From the NCBI GenBank assembly GCA_002839805.1, contig PGYT01000026.1:1-36921 (forward strand): DNA of 36,921 bases. Direction: 5' to 3'. Below, piece by piece: positions 1-8,047 of this stretch (its first letter is position 1; each line of letters starts with the position of its first letter). The notes below the pieces were generated by a model, which worked only from the letters and a program-made list of their open reading frames with translations, searched no databases and was not told where the DNA came from. Position numbers and translations under genes: made by a program. Source of the DNA: Ignavibacteriae bacterium HGW-Ignavibacteriae-2. GTDB lineage: Bacteria > Bacteroidota > Ignavibacteria > Ignavibacteriales > Melioribacteraceae.

Positions 1-342
1 AAGATATGCTTTAAAAAATTCCTGTGCCGTATTGTGATGCACTGGTATACTTGTTCTCGAATAAATGTCAAAAGACATTCCAAACCGCTCAAAAGATTTT
101 TTATTTGCCTCGTGAAATCGATCTATTATAGTTTTGGGTGTTACATTTTCTTTATCAGCGGTTATTGTAATTGGAACACCGTGTTCATCAGAGCCGCATA
201 TATATATGATGTCGGTACCTTTTAATCTATGATACCTAACAAAAATATCCGCCGGAAGATAAGCACCGCTCAAATGACCTAGGTGAATTGGACCGTTAGC
301 GTATGGCAGTGCAGAAGTTACAAGAATTTTTTCTTTAGACAC
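1..342 (-). CDS. metG: Methionyl-tRNA synthetase, N-terminal part (cut by window edge)
   Basis: Charges tRNA-Met with methionine in the cytoplasm. Only the first 114 codons are inside the window; the 3' end lies beyond position 1. The class I synthetase signature HLGH is at residues 20-23, preceded by the family-typical [11 protein letters not shown], and [10 protein letters not shown] follows at about residues 49-58, both characteristic of MetRS. I chose a GTG start at 342-340: the ATG at 354 is in another frame and meets a stop after six codons, and the reading frame upstream offers no better start before the conserved region. A weak GGA lies about nine bases before the GTG. It reads in the same direction as the next gene to the right, with about 200 bases between. 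Family identity is secure; the exact start is inferred. Confidence 0.95.
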   Translation of the reverse strand, partial: MSKEKILVTSALPYANGPIHLGHLSGAYLPADIFVRYHRLKGTDIIYICGSDEHGVPITITADKENVTPKTIIDRFHEANKKSFERFGMSFDIYSRTSIPVHHNTAQEFFKAYL

Positions 343-541
343 TTTTTGATTCCATAATAATATTAAAGATGCAAATATAGTAAAAATTGGCTCCTAGTAT
401 TAACGGTAGCCTAACAAAAAATAAATTAACGATTTTTTAATGGGCTTATATTACTTCATTTATATTGAACATTAAGTAAAGAATTCTACAAACAAGCTGG
501 TATAACTTATTTTTTTTTATGCTCAATTGATACCCATCATT

Positions 542-1231
542 TTAATATGCGATAATCTTTTTTAAATCAGTCAGCTTTGAAATTGTATAAGTCGGTCTAA
601 TTTCTGTATCATTTATTCGATTAGCGGGATTAAACCAGCAAGTATCAATACCATAATTTAAGCCGCCAAGAATATCGGAATGTAAATTATCACCAATAAT
701 CAGTGCCGAGTTTTTCTCTTTATAATTTAATTTACGAAAAGCATACTCAAAAATTCCGGGATCCGGTTTTTGCAAACCAATCTCTTCTGAAATAATATAT
801 TCCTGCATATATTTACCAATTGAACTTCTGTCGAAACGCGGACGTTGAACTTGTTTTAGTCCGTTCGTAATAATAACCATTGGCACCAGCGGAAAAAGTT
901 CTTCAAGCAGATGATCAACTCCCTGAAATATGAACGTGGCTTTTGAAAGATTTTCCAAATAAACATCACTAAATTTTTTAGTGTTCACAGATTTATTTAG
1001 AGTTGTGAACAATCTATTGAATCTTTCAACTTTAAGATCATCTGCCGAAATTTTTTTCAATTCAAATTCGCGCCACAAAGTTGAGTTAATAGATTTATAC
1101 AACAGGAGATTTTTATCAAAATCATTTTCAATACCAAATTCTTCTAAACTTTTTTTTAACGCGAAAACTTCCCCTTTTTCATAATCGTATAATGTTCCGT
1201 CCGCGTCAAACAATAATAAACTGTATCTCAT
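542..1231 (-). CDS. HAD-superfamily phosphatase, YjjG/YfnB-like nucleotidase
   Basis: Predicted soluble phosphatase of the haloacid dehalogenase superfamily, closest in pattern to the YjjG/YfnB non-canonical pyrimidine nucleotidases. All four HAD motifs are visible: the nucleophile pair D9 and D11 in FDADGTL, T122 in ITNG, K155 in LQKPDP, and D181/D186 in GDNLHSD. The length of 229 residues suits this subfamily. The start is fixed by the position of D9. There is no clear ribosome binding site, because the nine-T run of a terminator-like hairpin ends right at the ATG. The gene could therefore be leaderless, read through from the acyl-CoA synthetase gene upstream, or attenuated. The natural substrate cannot be read from the sequence; nucleotide house-cleaning is a family-based guess. 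Confidence 0.85.
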   Translation of the reverse strand: MRYSLLLFDADGTLYDYEKGEVFALKKSLEEFGIENDFDKNLLLYKSINSTLWREFELKKISADDLKVERFNRLFTTLNKSVNTKKFSDVYLENLSKATFIFQGVDHLLEELFPLVPMVIITNGLKQVQRPRFDRSSIGKYMQEYIISEEIGLQKPDPGIFEYAFRKLNYKEKNSALIIGDNLHSDILGGLNYGIDTCWFNPANRINDTEIRPTYTISKLTDLKKIIAY

Positions 1232-1263
1232 AAAAAAAAAGCCCGAGCCATAAGACCCAGGCT
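1232..1263 (-). terminator. Rho-independent terminator after the acyl-CoA synthetase gene
   Basis: On the minus strand AGCCTGGGTC and GGCTCGGGCT form a 10-bp stem (three of the pairs are G-U) with a TTAT loop, followed directly by nine T. It lies 33 bases past the stop of the acyl-CoA synthetase gene, as expected for its terminator. The T-run runs straight into the ATG of the HAD phosphatase gene at 1231. Confidence 0.8.
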
Positions 1264-1295
1264 TGCTCCAATAATTTATTAAAACTAATTATAGT

Positions 1296-3119
1296 CTAAT
1301 CTTCCAGACCTCGATACATATCGTCTATCAGGTTGGAGTAACGTTCTTCAATAACTTTTCTTTTTAACTTTAGTGAAGGAGTCATTTCTCCGCTCTCAAT
1401 TGAAAAAGGATTTTCTAGGATTGTAAATTTCCTTACCTTTTCGAACGAAGCTAATTTTTTCTGAAACTGTGACAAATCTTTTTCAAGTAATTCATAAATT
1501 TGTTTTGCGTGAACCAGTTCCTTAGGATCTGTATACTGAATCCTGTGAGCGTCGGCGTACTCTTTAAGAGCTTCATAATCAGGTACAATTAATGCCGAAA
1601 TAAACATTCTTCTGTCACCTATCAACACGAACTGATCTATATATTTGCTAGCGAGGAACATGTTTTCTATAGGTGTTGGAGCAACATATTTACCTGATGA
1701 AGTTTTGAAAAGATGTTTTTTTCTATCAGTTATAATTAAAAATCCTTCAGCGTCAAAAACTCCTATGTCGCCCGTATAAAGCCAACCATCCTTTAATACA
1801 GCATCGGTTTCTTTTTTATTGTTATAATATCCCTGCATTATACCAGGACCGTAAGCAAGAATTTCACCGTCTTTAGCAATTTTCACTTCCACACCGGAGA
1901 GCACTTTACCAACTGTACCAAACTTATAATCATTTAATCTGTTTGCGGCAATAACAGGCGAAGATTCAGTTAAGCCGTAACCTTCAATAATAAGAAGACC
2001 AACCGCCTCAAAGAAATAACCCAAATCCCTTGGTAAAGCCGCGCCGCCCGAAACAAAAAATCTGATATTACCGCCGGTTTTTTCGCGTATGTTTTTAAAT
2101 ACTAATGAATCCGCAACTTTATGTTTAAGCGCTAAAGTTAACGGAATAGTTTGACCCATTCTTTTGAGTTCTTTGTATTGCCTACCGACTTCTATTGCCC
2201 AATTAAATATCTTCTGTTTCTTAGCAGGTTGTGATTCAACATTTTTTCTAATCTTTGAGTACATTCTTTCAAATAAACGGGGTACGGCTGTCATAATTGT
2301 TGGCTTAATTTCAGCTAAATTTTGAGAGATTTTTTCAATTCCTTCGGCATAAGCAATTGTACTTCCACCTGATAAAGCAGTGTAATAGCCGGCCATTCTT
2401 TCGAAAATATGACATAAAGGCAGGAAGGACAGAAATGTATCTGTGGCCCCAAAATCAAACGCGTCATGAGCAGCTAAAACATTAGAGACCACATTTCTAT
2501 TGGTTAGTATTACTCCTTTAGGTTCCCCGGTTGTGCCCGAAGTATAAATTATCGTACAAATATCCTTTTCGTTTGATAACGCTAAATTGTCAGTAAAATA
2601 ATTTGGATTTTCTTTCTTAAATTCGGTTCCTTTGTTAAGTATATTATCGAATGTAAAAATATTTGAGGTTCCGGATAAATCCATTGCGTTCATCACAATT
2701 ATAAATTTTAATTTTTTGCAATTTTCCCGAATTTTTAGAACCTTATTCAATTGGAATTGAGTTGAAACAATTATGCCTACAGATTCGCTGTTATTTATAA
2801 TAAATTCAATAGTTTCGGAGGTTAATATAGGATAAAGTGGCACATCAACAGCTCCAAGACCAAGTATGGCCATGTCGGAATATACCCACTCAGGCCTATT
2901 CTCACCGATAATTGAAATTTTATCGTTTCGTTTTACACCCATTGATGCCAAACCCAAAGCAAATAATTCAGTACGCTCGTAAAACTCACTATAACTTATG
3001 TCCACGTATTGACCATCAACTTTATGTTTGAATACGGGCTTGGTTTGATTTTTGCCAAAATCGAGTGTAATAAATCGAAATAACTCTGGAATGGTTTTGA
3101 AAGGTTTTAATACAGACAT
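1296..3119 (-). CDS. Long-chain fatty acid--CoA ligase (AMP-forming)
   Basis: Activates fatty acids to acyl-CoA by way of an acyl-adenylate, for lipid synthesis or beta-oxidation; probably associated with the inner face of the membrane. The 607-residue protein carries the full ANL-superfamily set: the phosphate-binding loop YTSGTTGEPKG at 192-202, YGLTESSP at 381-388, the ATP-binding aspartate in TGDIG at 449-453, the hinge region DRKKHLFKTSSGKYVAP at 465-481, and the C-terminal catalytic lysine region PSLKLKR with K584. The length and the F-K-T-S-S-G-K-Y-V-A-P motif suit the FadD15/FAA1-type long-chain group rather than acetyl-CoA synthetase. The start has a strong ribosome binding site, AAGGAG, six to seven bases before ATG. 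A terminator follows at 1232-1263. Chain-length preference is not visible. Confidence 0.93.
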   Translation of the reverse strand: MSVLKPFKTIPELFRFITLDFGKNQTKPVFKHKVDGQYVDISYSEFYERTELFALGLASMGVKRNDKISIIGENRPEWVYSDMAILGLGAVDVPLYPILTSETIEFIINNSESVGIIVSTQFQLNKVLKIRENCKKLKFIIVMNAMDLSGTSNIFTFDNILNKGTEFKKENPNYFTDNLALSNEKDICTIIYTSGTTGEPKGVILTNRNVVSNVLAAHDAFDFGATDTFLSFLPLCHIFERMAGYYTALSGGSTIAYAEGIEKISQNLAEIKPTIMTAVPRLFERMYSKIRKNVESQPAKKQKIFNWAIEVGRQYKELKRMGQTIPLTLALKHKVADSLVFKNIREKTGGNIRFFVSGGAALPRDLGYFFEAVGLLIIEGYGLTESSPVIAANRLNDYKFGTVGKVLSGVEVKIAKDGEILAYGPGIMQGYYNNKKETDAVLKDGWLYTGDIGVFDAEGFLIITDRKKHLFKTSSGKYVAPTPIENMFLASKYIDQFVLIGDRRMFISALIVPDYEALKEYADAHRIQYTDPKELVHAKQIYELLEKDLSQFQKKLASFEKVRKFTILENPFSIESGEMTPSLKLKRKVIEERYSNLIDDMYRGLED

Positions 3120-3207
3120 CCGGTTCTCCTTTTTAATTGCACAGGGTGAAGATACTCGTCGACAAAATAAAATGCAATAGTTCTAAGAAACAATTGAGGC
3201 AATCCAA

Positions 3208-4323
3208 TTAAACTTTAATAAAAATATTTCTGGCATATAGAATCCACATAAGCCCAAGCCAGATCAGAACATAGGTTAGTGCAAAAACCAAACTAGCATT
3301 AATTGGTTGAAGCCATGATAAGAAAAAAGTATTATATAAAAATGATTTTAAGGCAACATCTTTTCCATCGGCTGCAGTAATAGTTATCATATTCAACAAT
3401 CTGGCCGCAATCCCCGAAAGGAAATAAACTGTAATTGCGTTCAAACCGTATACTTGAAAAGGTTTCGCCCATTTTTTATATCCAAGAATGTCTATAAACC
3501 AGTAACAAATTGCTAAAAAATTTAGGGCTAATCCAGCAGTGTAAACAACATAGGAACTGGACCATAAATTTTTATTGAGAGGAAACCACATATCCCAAAC
3601 ATAACCTAAAACTATAAGAAGATTTCCTGAAATTAAGAGCCATACGGTTTTTTTGGTCGTATCCTTATCAGATTTTAACCAGTGTCCTGTAATTATACCC
3701 AATAATGTTGTTACAATAGCGGGCATTGTACTTAATATCCCCTCCGGATCCCAAGGTTTAGAATATGACCAGACATGATTACCTAAAATCAATTGATCGA
3801 GCCAAGCAGCAATATTAGTTCCCTTTTCCAAATTTCCGGCGCCTATTCCGGGTACGGGTATTAAAGTCATTATAACCCAATAAAGAATTAATAGAATTGC
3901 CGAAAGTATTACAGTCGTTTTTATACCGCTCTTTAAAAAGATGAATGAACTTATTACATAAACAACAGCTATTCTTTGAAGTACTCCTGGAATTCGGATA
4001 GTAGATAAATTATAATTTGGGAAGCCGGCCATAATTAAGCCTAAAGCAAAAAGCATTAGTCCGCGTCTTAAAATCTGGAACAATAATTTGTTCTGATTAT
4101 CGCCTCTTTCCTTTCTTTTACTGAGTGAAAATGTAATTGCCACTCCGACAATAAAAAGAAAAAATGGAAACACTAAATCTGTTGGTGTACATCCATTCCA
4201 TTCGGCGTGTTCAAGAGCGGGATAAATGCTACCCCATGATCCGGGGTTGTTAACTAATATCATTCCAGCGATTGTAATTCCGCGGAATACATCTAAAGAC
4301 ATTAATCGTTCTGATTTTTCCAA
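3208..4323 (-). CDS. HGSNAT-like multi-pass membrane acyltransferase (COG4299, DUF5009/DUF1624 group)
   Basis: Integral membrane protein of 371 residues with about ten hydrophobic segments, related to heparan-alpha-glucosaminide N-acetyltransferase. In that family acetyl groups are carried across the membrane and placed on a terminal glucosamine. The N-terminal signature SLDVFRG at about 9-15 and EHAEWNG at 38-44 are visible; H39 matches the position of the active-site histidine described for HGSNAT. In bacteria the substrate is usually unknown; modification of amino sugars or surface glycans is an inference. The longest frame starts at a TTG (4323) with GGA eight bases upstream; an ATG at 4302 (residue 8) is the alternative. 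It is divergent from the YqaA gene, with about 120 bases between that must hold both promoters. Confidence 0.85.
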   Translation of the reverse strand: MEKSERLMSLDVFRGITIAGMILVNNPGSWGSIYPALEHAEWNGCTPTDLVFPFFLFIVGVAITFSLSKRKERGDNQNKLLFQILRRGLMLFALGLIMAGFPNYNLSTIRIPGVLQRIAVVYVISSFIFLKSGIKTTVILSAILLILYWVIMTLIPVPGIGAGNLEKGTNIAAWLDQLILGNHVWSYSKPWDPEGILSTMPAIVTTLLGIITGHWLKSDKDTTKKTVWLLISGNLLIVLGYVWDMWFPLNKNLWSSSYVVYTAGLALNFLAICYWFIDILGYKKWAKPFQVYGLNAITVYFLSGIAARLLNMITITAADGKDVALKSFLYNTFFLSWLQPINASLVFALTYVLIWLGLMWILYARNIFIKV

Positions 4324-4442
4324 TGCAGCATTCCAATTTTTTTATGATACCTAAATTTATCCTCTTAAAATTAAGGTAACAAATACTTTCTGATTGCTTC
4401 AAAAAATATTTATACTTCCAACTCAAATTTCTGGAGAATTGT

Positions 4443-5057
4443 ATGAGCATTCTGCGTAAACTTTATGATTGGGTTTTACATTGGGCAAAAACACCTTACG
4501 GAGCTGTTGCATTATTTGTATTGGCATTCGCAGAGTCTTCTTTTTTCCCCATTCCGCCGGACGCGCTTTTAATAGCATTGGTACTGGGCGCCAGGAACAA
4601 AGCCTTTAAATTTGCGCTTAATTGCACGGCCGCCTCAGTTTTAGGAGCACTTCTTGGTTATGCGTTAGGACATTATTTATGGTGGAATTCAAGCAATGAA
4701 TTTTCTACAGTAGCAATGTTTTTCTTCAATAATATTCCCGGTTTTACAGAAAAAATCTTTTACGACGTAAAAACTTTATACGATGAATGGAATTTCTGGA
4801 TAATATTTACTGCTGGATTTACACCAATTCCATATAAGGTATTTACAATTTCGGGTGGCGCATTCGATATCAATATAGTATTATTTGTTTTGGCATCTAT
4901 TGTTAGTAGAGCCGGCAGATTTTTTCTTGTGGCATTTCTAATCTGGAAATTCGGCGATCAAATAAAAGGTTTTATCGATAAATATTTTAATTGGTTAGCA
5001 ATTGCTTTTACAATTTTATTGGTCGGCGGATTTGTAGTAATTAAATATATATTCTAA
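4443..5057 (+). CDS. YqaA/DedA-family (VTT domain) inner-membrane protein
   Basis: Small polytopic membrane protein of 204 residues from the SNARE-associated/VTT superfamily, YqaA branch (COG1238). Relatives act in membrane homeostasis, and some DedA proteins move undecaprenyl phosphate or phospholipids between leaflets; the exact role of the YqaA branch is not settled. Visible marks are E31 and the re-entrant-loop sequence FPIPPD at 35-40 in the first half, then a second loop GFTPIPYKVFTISGG at about 125-139 and arginines at 156 and 159. These are the paired loops expected of the VTT fold. The ribosome binding site CTGGAG sits seven to eight bases before the ATG. It is the only convincing plus-strand gene in the window, divergent from the acyltransferase gene and convergent with transketolase. 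Confidence 0.9.
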   Translation: MSILRKLYDWVLHWAKTPYGAVALFVLAFAESSFFPIPPDALLIALVLGARNKAFKFALNCTAASVLGALLGYALGHYLWWNSSNEFSTVAMFFFNNIPGFTEKIFYDVKTLYDEWNFWIIFTAGFTPIPYKVFTISGGAFDINIVLFVLASIVSRAGRFFLVAFLIWKFGDQIKGFIDKYFNWLAIAFTILLVGGFVVIKYIF

Positions 5058-5064
5058 AAATTAA

Positions 5065-5098
5065 AGAGCGAAGATAACTTATATATTATCTTCGCTCT
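5065..5098. terminator. Bidirectional terminator between convergent genes
   Basis: A perfect 13-bp inverted repeat (AGAGCGAAGATAA at 5065-5077 and its complement at 5086-5098) with an 8-base AT loop. It lies between the ends of the YqaA gene (5057, plus) and the transketolase gene (5108, minus). A T-rich stretch follows on the minus-strand side, so it should work best for transketolase, but its symmetry and position suit both. Confidence 0.8.
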
Positions 5099-5107
5099 AT
5101 GCACAAA

Positions 5108-7108
5108 TTATTTCTTCATATTCTTAACAGTACCGACAATATTTTCTTCCGTTAACCCGTATTTTTCGAATAGTTCTTTATATGGACCTGAAGCGCCATA
5201 TGTTTCAATACTAAGGCTGGCACCGTTGTCGCCTATATATTTTTCCCATCCAAATTTAACGCCGGCTTCAACAGATAGTCTCAATTTAACATTTTTTGGA
5301 AGAACGTTTTCTTTATAATCTTCGGATTGTTTTTCGAATAATTCCCAGCTAGGGAAACTTACTACTCTTGTTTTAATACCTTCCGAATCAAGTTTTTCGG
5401 CTGCCAACAAAGATATATAAACTTCAGAACCACTAGCCAATAATATAGCATCCGGAATTCCAACGGTATCTTTAAGTATATAAGCGCCTTTATTTAAATT
5501 TTCTACCGAAGCATATTTTTTCCTGTCTATAACAGGAATATTTTGGCGTGTTAATAAAATAGCAACCGGTCCATTTTTATGCTCAATAGCAAATTTCCAC
5601 GCGTGCGCGGTTTCGTTAGCATCTGCAGGGCGCATAACAGTAAGTCCTGGGATTGATCTTAAAGCCGCGAAATGTTCAATCGGCTGATGTGTCGGTCCAT
5701 CTTCTCCCAGACCAATGCTGTCGTGAGTAAATACATAAATCGGTTTTACATGAGATAATGCAGCCAAACGAATTGCTGGACGCAAATAATCGGAGAATAC
5801 TAAGAATGTGCCGCTGTAAGGAATTATTCCTCCGTACATAGCTATGCCATTCATCATACTTGCCATTGCATGCTCTCTAATACCGTAACGTACATATCGT
5901 CCCCCGTAATTAGATGGGGAAAAATCCGAGAAAGTTTTTACCTGTGTATTGTTGGAAGGGGTTAAATCAGCGGAGCCACCAAATAAAGTTGGCAAATATT
6001 CCCCTATAGCGTTTAAAACTTTGCCTGAAGCCGATCGAGTAGGTACCGATTCATCATAATTATCGAAGGACGGTAAATGAGAAATCCAATCAGTTCCGAA
6101 TTGGCCGGACATTACATCAGTGTACAATTTGGCATCTACGGGATATTTTTCTTTATATAATTCGAAAATTTTTTCCCATTCCATTTCATTTGACGGCAAA
6201 GAAATTTTTATCTCGTCGAAATGTTTTTGGACCTCCTCGGGGATATAAAAAGTTTTATCTTCGGGGAATCCAAAATATCTTTTTGTGAGTTTAACTTCTT
6301 CCTCTCCCAAAGGTGATCCATGAACGCCCGAAGTTCCTTTTTTATTTGGACTGCCGTATCCAATTACTGTATTTGTAATAATTATTGAAGGTTTATCTTT
6401 AACTTCTTGCGCATTTATGGCTGTTTTTTCAAGTTGCGATAAATCGTTAACATCATTAACATATTGTACATGCCAGCCGTAGGCTTCAAATCTTTTACCC
6501 ACATCCTCGGACATCGATAAAGAAAGATTACCGTCAATTGTAATTTTATTGTTATCGTAAAAGAAGATAATTTTCCCAAGTTTATTATGACCGGCGAAAG
6601 AAGCCGCTTCATGAGATACGCCTTCCATTAAATCGCCGTCACTACAAATGCCGTATATATAATGATCAATTAATTTAATATCATCTTTGTTGAATTTTGC
6701 AGCAAGAAATGCCTCAGCAACCGCCATTCCAATTGCATTTGTAAAACCTTGACCCAGCGGGCCTGTAGTTGTTTCAACACCATCTACCATACCAAACTCA
6801 GGGTGACCGGCGGTTTTACTACCCAACTGGCGGAAATTTTTAAGATCGTCCAAAGTTACATTATATCCGGACAAGTGCAATATGCTGTATAGCAGCATAC
6901 TTCCGTGTCCGGCCGAAAGAATAAACCGGTCTCGGTTAACCCAATTTGGATTTTCTGGGTTATATTTCATTAACTTGGAATACAAAACATAAGCAATTGG
7001 AGCGCAGCCCATCGGCATGCCGGGATGACCCGAATTCGCTTTCTGTACCCCGTCTACAGCTAAAAGTCTAATTGTATCAACCGATAATTCCTGAATACTC
7101 TTACCCAT
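5108..7108 (-). CDS. tkt: Transketolase
   Basis: Thiamine-diphosphate enzyme of the non-oxidative pentose phosphate pathway; moves two-carbon units between ketose and aldose phosphates in the cytoplasm. At 666 residues it is full length. Visible marks are ANSGHPG at 24-30, the pyrophosphate/Mg binding motif starting at G158-D159 (GDLMEG, then EAASFAGH and YDNNKITIDG), and the pyrimidine domain with RYGIREHAM, where E412 matches the cofactor-activating glutamate. The C-terminal domain is complete, so this is not a split transketolase. A good ribosome binding site, TGGAG, lies before the ATG. It follows the 113-residue unknown gene by 30 bases, so the two are probably co-transcribed, and the transcript probably ends at the 5065-5098 hairpin. 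Confidence 0.97.
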   Translation of the reverse strand: MGKSIQELSVDTIRLLAVDGVQKANSGHPGMPMGCAPIAYVLYSKLMKYNPENPNWVNRDRFILSAGHGSMLLYSILHLSGYNVTLDDLKNFRQLGSKTAGHPEFGMVDGVETTTGPLGQGFTNAIGMAVAEAFLAAKFNKDDIKLIDHYIYGICSDGDLMEGVSHEAASFAGHNKLGKIIFFYDNNKITIDGNLSLSMSEDVGKRFEAYGWHVQYVNDVNDLSQLEKTAINAQEVKDKPSIIITNTVIGYGSPNKKGTSGVHGSPLGEEEVKLTKRYFGFPEDKTFYIPEEVQKHFDEIKISLPSNEMEWEKIFELYKEKYPVDAKLYTDVMSGQFGTDWISHLPSFDNYDESVPTRSASGKVLNAIGEYLPTLFGGSADLTPSNNTQVKTFSDFSPSNYGGRYVRYGIREHAMASMMNGIAMYGGIIPYSGTFLVFSDYLRPAIRLAALSHVKPIYVFTHDSIGLGEDGPTHQPIEHFAALRSIPGLTVMRPADANETAHAWKFAIEHKNGPVAILLTRQNIPVIDRKKYASVENLNKGAYILKDTVGIPDAILLASGSEVYISLLAAEKLDSEGIKTRVVSFPSWELFEKQSEDYKENVLPKNVKLRLSVEAGVKFGWEKYIGDNGASLSIETYGASGPYKELFEKYGLTEENIVGTVKNMKK

Positions 7109-7138
7109 TATAACTCCAAAAAAAATTTATAGATTTTA

Positions 7139-7480
7139 TTAAATTTCTTTAGCTAAAATTTCCCCATCCACAACCGGTGTTACACATATAAGCGGATTTT
7201 GAGGCACCTGAAATTTTTGGAATATCTCTTCGAATAATTGAAAATGCAAACCTCTCTCTTCAAGTTTGGCGAATTTATTATACTTCATAAATTCTCCCTT
7301 CGAATTGGTAGGTGCGTCAAACTTATAAGCTCCCTTAAAATCATCTTTTGATCGGGACATTAAAAATTTAATTTTCTCGCCGTCACCTTCATCACTTTCG
7401 TAAGCTTTAGCACGCAACTCGGTTACATGTCCATTTTCCAGTACAAGATATATATTTAATATTGTTTCTGATATTTGCAT
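7139..7480 (-). CDS. Unknown 113-residue soluble protein upstream of transketolase
   Basis: I do not recognise a family. The protein is hydrophilic, with no signal peptide or membrane segment. Its composition is ordinary for a real gene: a beta-rich start (SETILNIYLVLENGHV), an acidic stretch around residues 28-35, and a C-terminal half rich in Phe, Glu and Lys (GLHFQLFEEIFQKFQVPQN). It starts at an ATG with AAAAGGG upstream and ends 30 bases before transketolase in the same direction, so it probably shares that transcript. No function can be assigned. Confidence 0.7.
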   Translation of the reverse strand: MQISETILNIYLVLENGHVTELRAKAYESDEGDGEKIKFLMSRSKDDFKGAYKFDAPTNSKGEFMKYNKFAKLEERGLHFQLFEEIFQKFQVPQNPLICVTPVVDGEILAKEI

Positions 7481-8047
7481 TTTACACCCTTTTCTCAGGT
7501 CGTATCTTGAAGATCCTGAAAGTGGTTTGATAATTTTAGAAGTAATTCTTTATTGAGAGTTCCAATTTATTAAAAATGCAGGATATTATTTTAAAAAAGT
7601 TTTTCTGAAAACTGCAAACATTCCAGAAAGAAAACATAAAAATCGATATAAAAAATTTTGAATTTGACAAATCATTTTCTCGCTGAATTGGGTATAAATA
7701 TTCAAACGGAGACTTAAAACTAAATATTAAAGTGAAATGATTTTTTTCGTAAGAAGTAAATGTTATCCATATAGATTAGAGTGCAGTTCATACTCACATA
7801 AATTGTCCATAATTGCAATTGATCAAATTATCTTCCGATGTTCTTGATATACTGGAATAAAATCTTGAGGTTTTTCTTTGGACGAGTGTTTTAAATGACA
7901 ATCATCCTGGGTGCGGCAATGCGCCACTAAATAAAAAAACTTACGGTTGATATTTCATTTTAGGGGACAAAATATTTTAACAAGGTAATCCATTTTAAAA
8001 AATTTGACTGATTGCCTGCGAATAATTAAATCGTACTTTTATTACAA
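7481..8047. other. Gene-free stretch between the unknown gene and the chemoreceptor gene
   Basis: About 570 AT-rich bases. It must hold the promoter of the 113-residue gene and transketolase (near 7480) and the end of the chemoreceptor transcript (near 8047). No convincing terminator hairpin was seen. A stop-bounded minus-strand frame of about 44 codons, including a GTG at 7927 and ending at 7823, contains Cys and His residues, but I cannot assign it. No repeat or RNA gene was recognised. Confidence 0.5.

Noticed and set aside
7905-7930. Short GC-rich inverted segment (GGTGCG / TGCGCC) that could suggest a riboswitch or terminator
   Set aside because: Stem relies on wobble pairs, no T-run, and no match to known riboswitch cores such as c-di-GMP-I.
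7823-7963. Minus-strand stop-bounded frame with Cys/His residues (HCRTQDDCHLKH) downstream of the chemoreceptor gene
   Set aside because: No start with a ribosome binding site and no family recognised; too short to call a gene or a relic.
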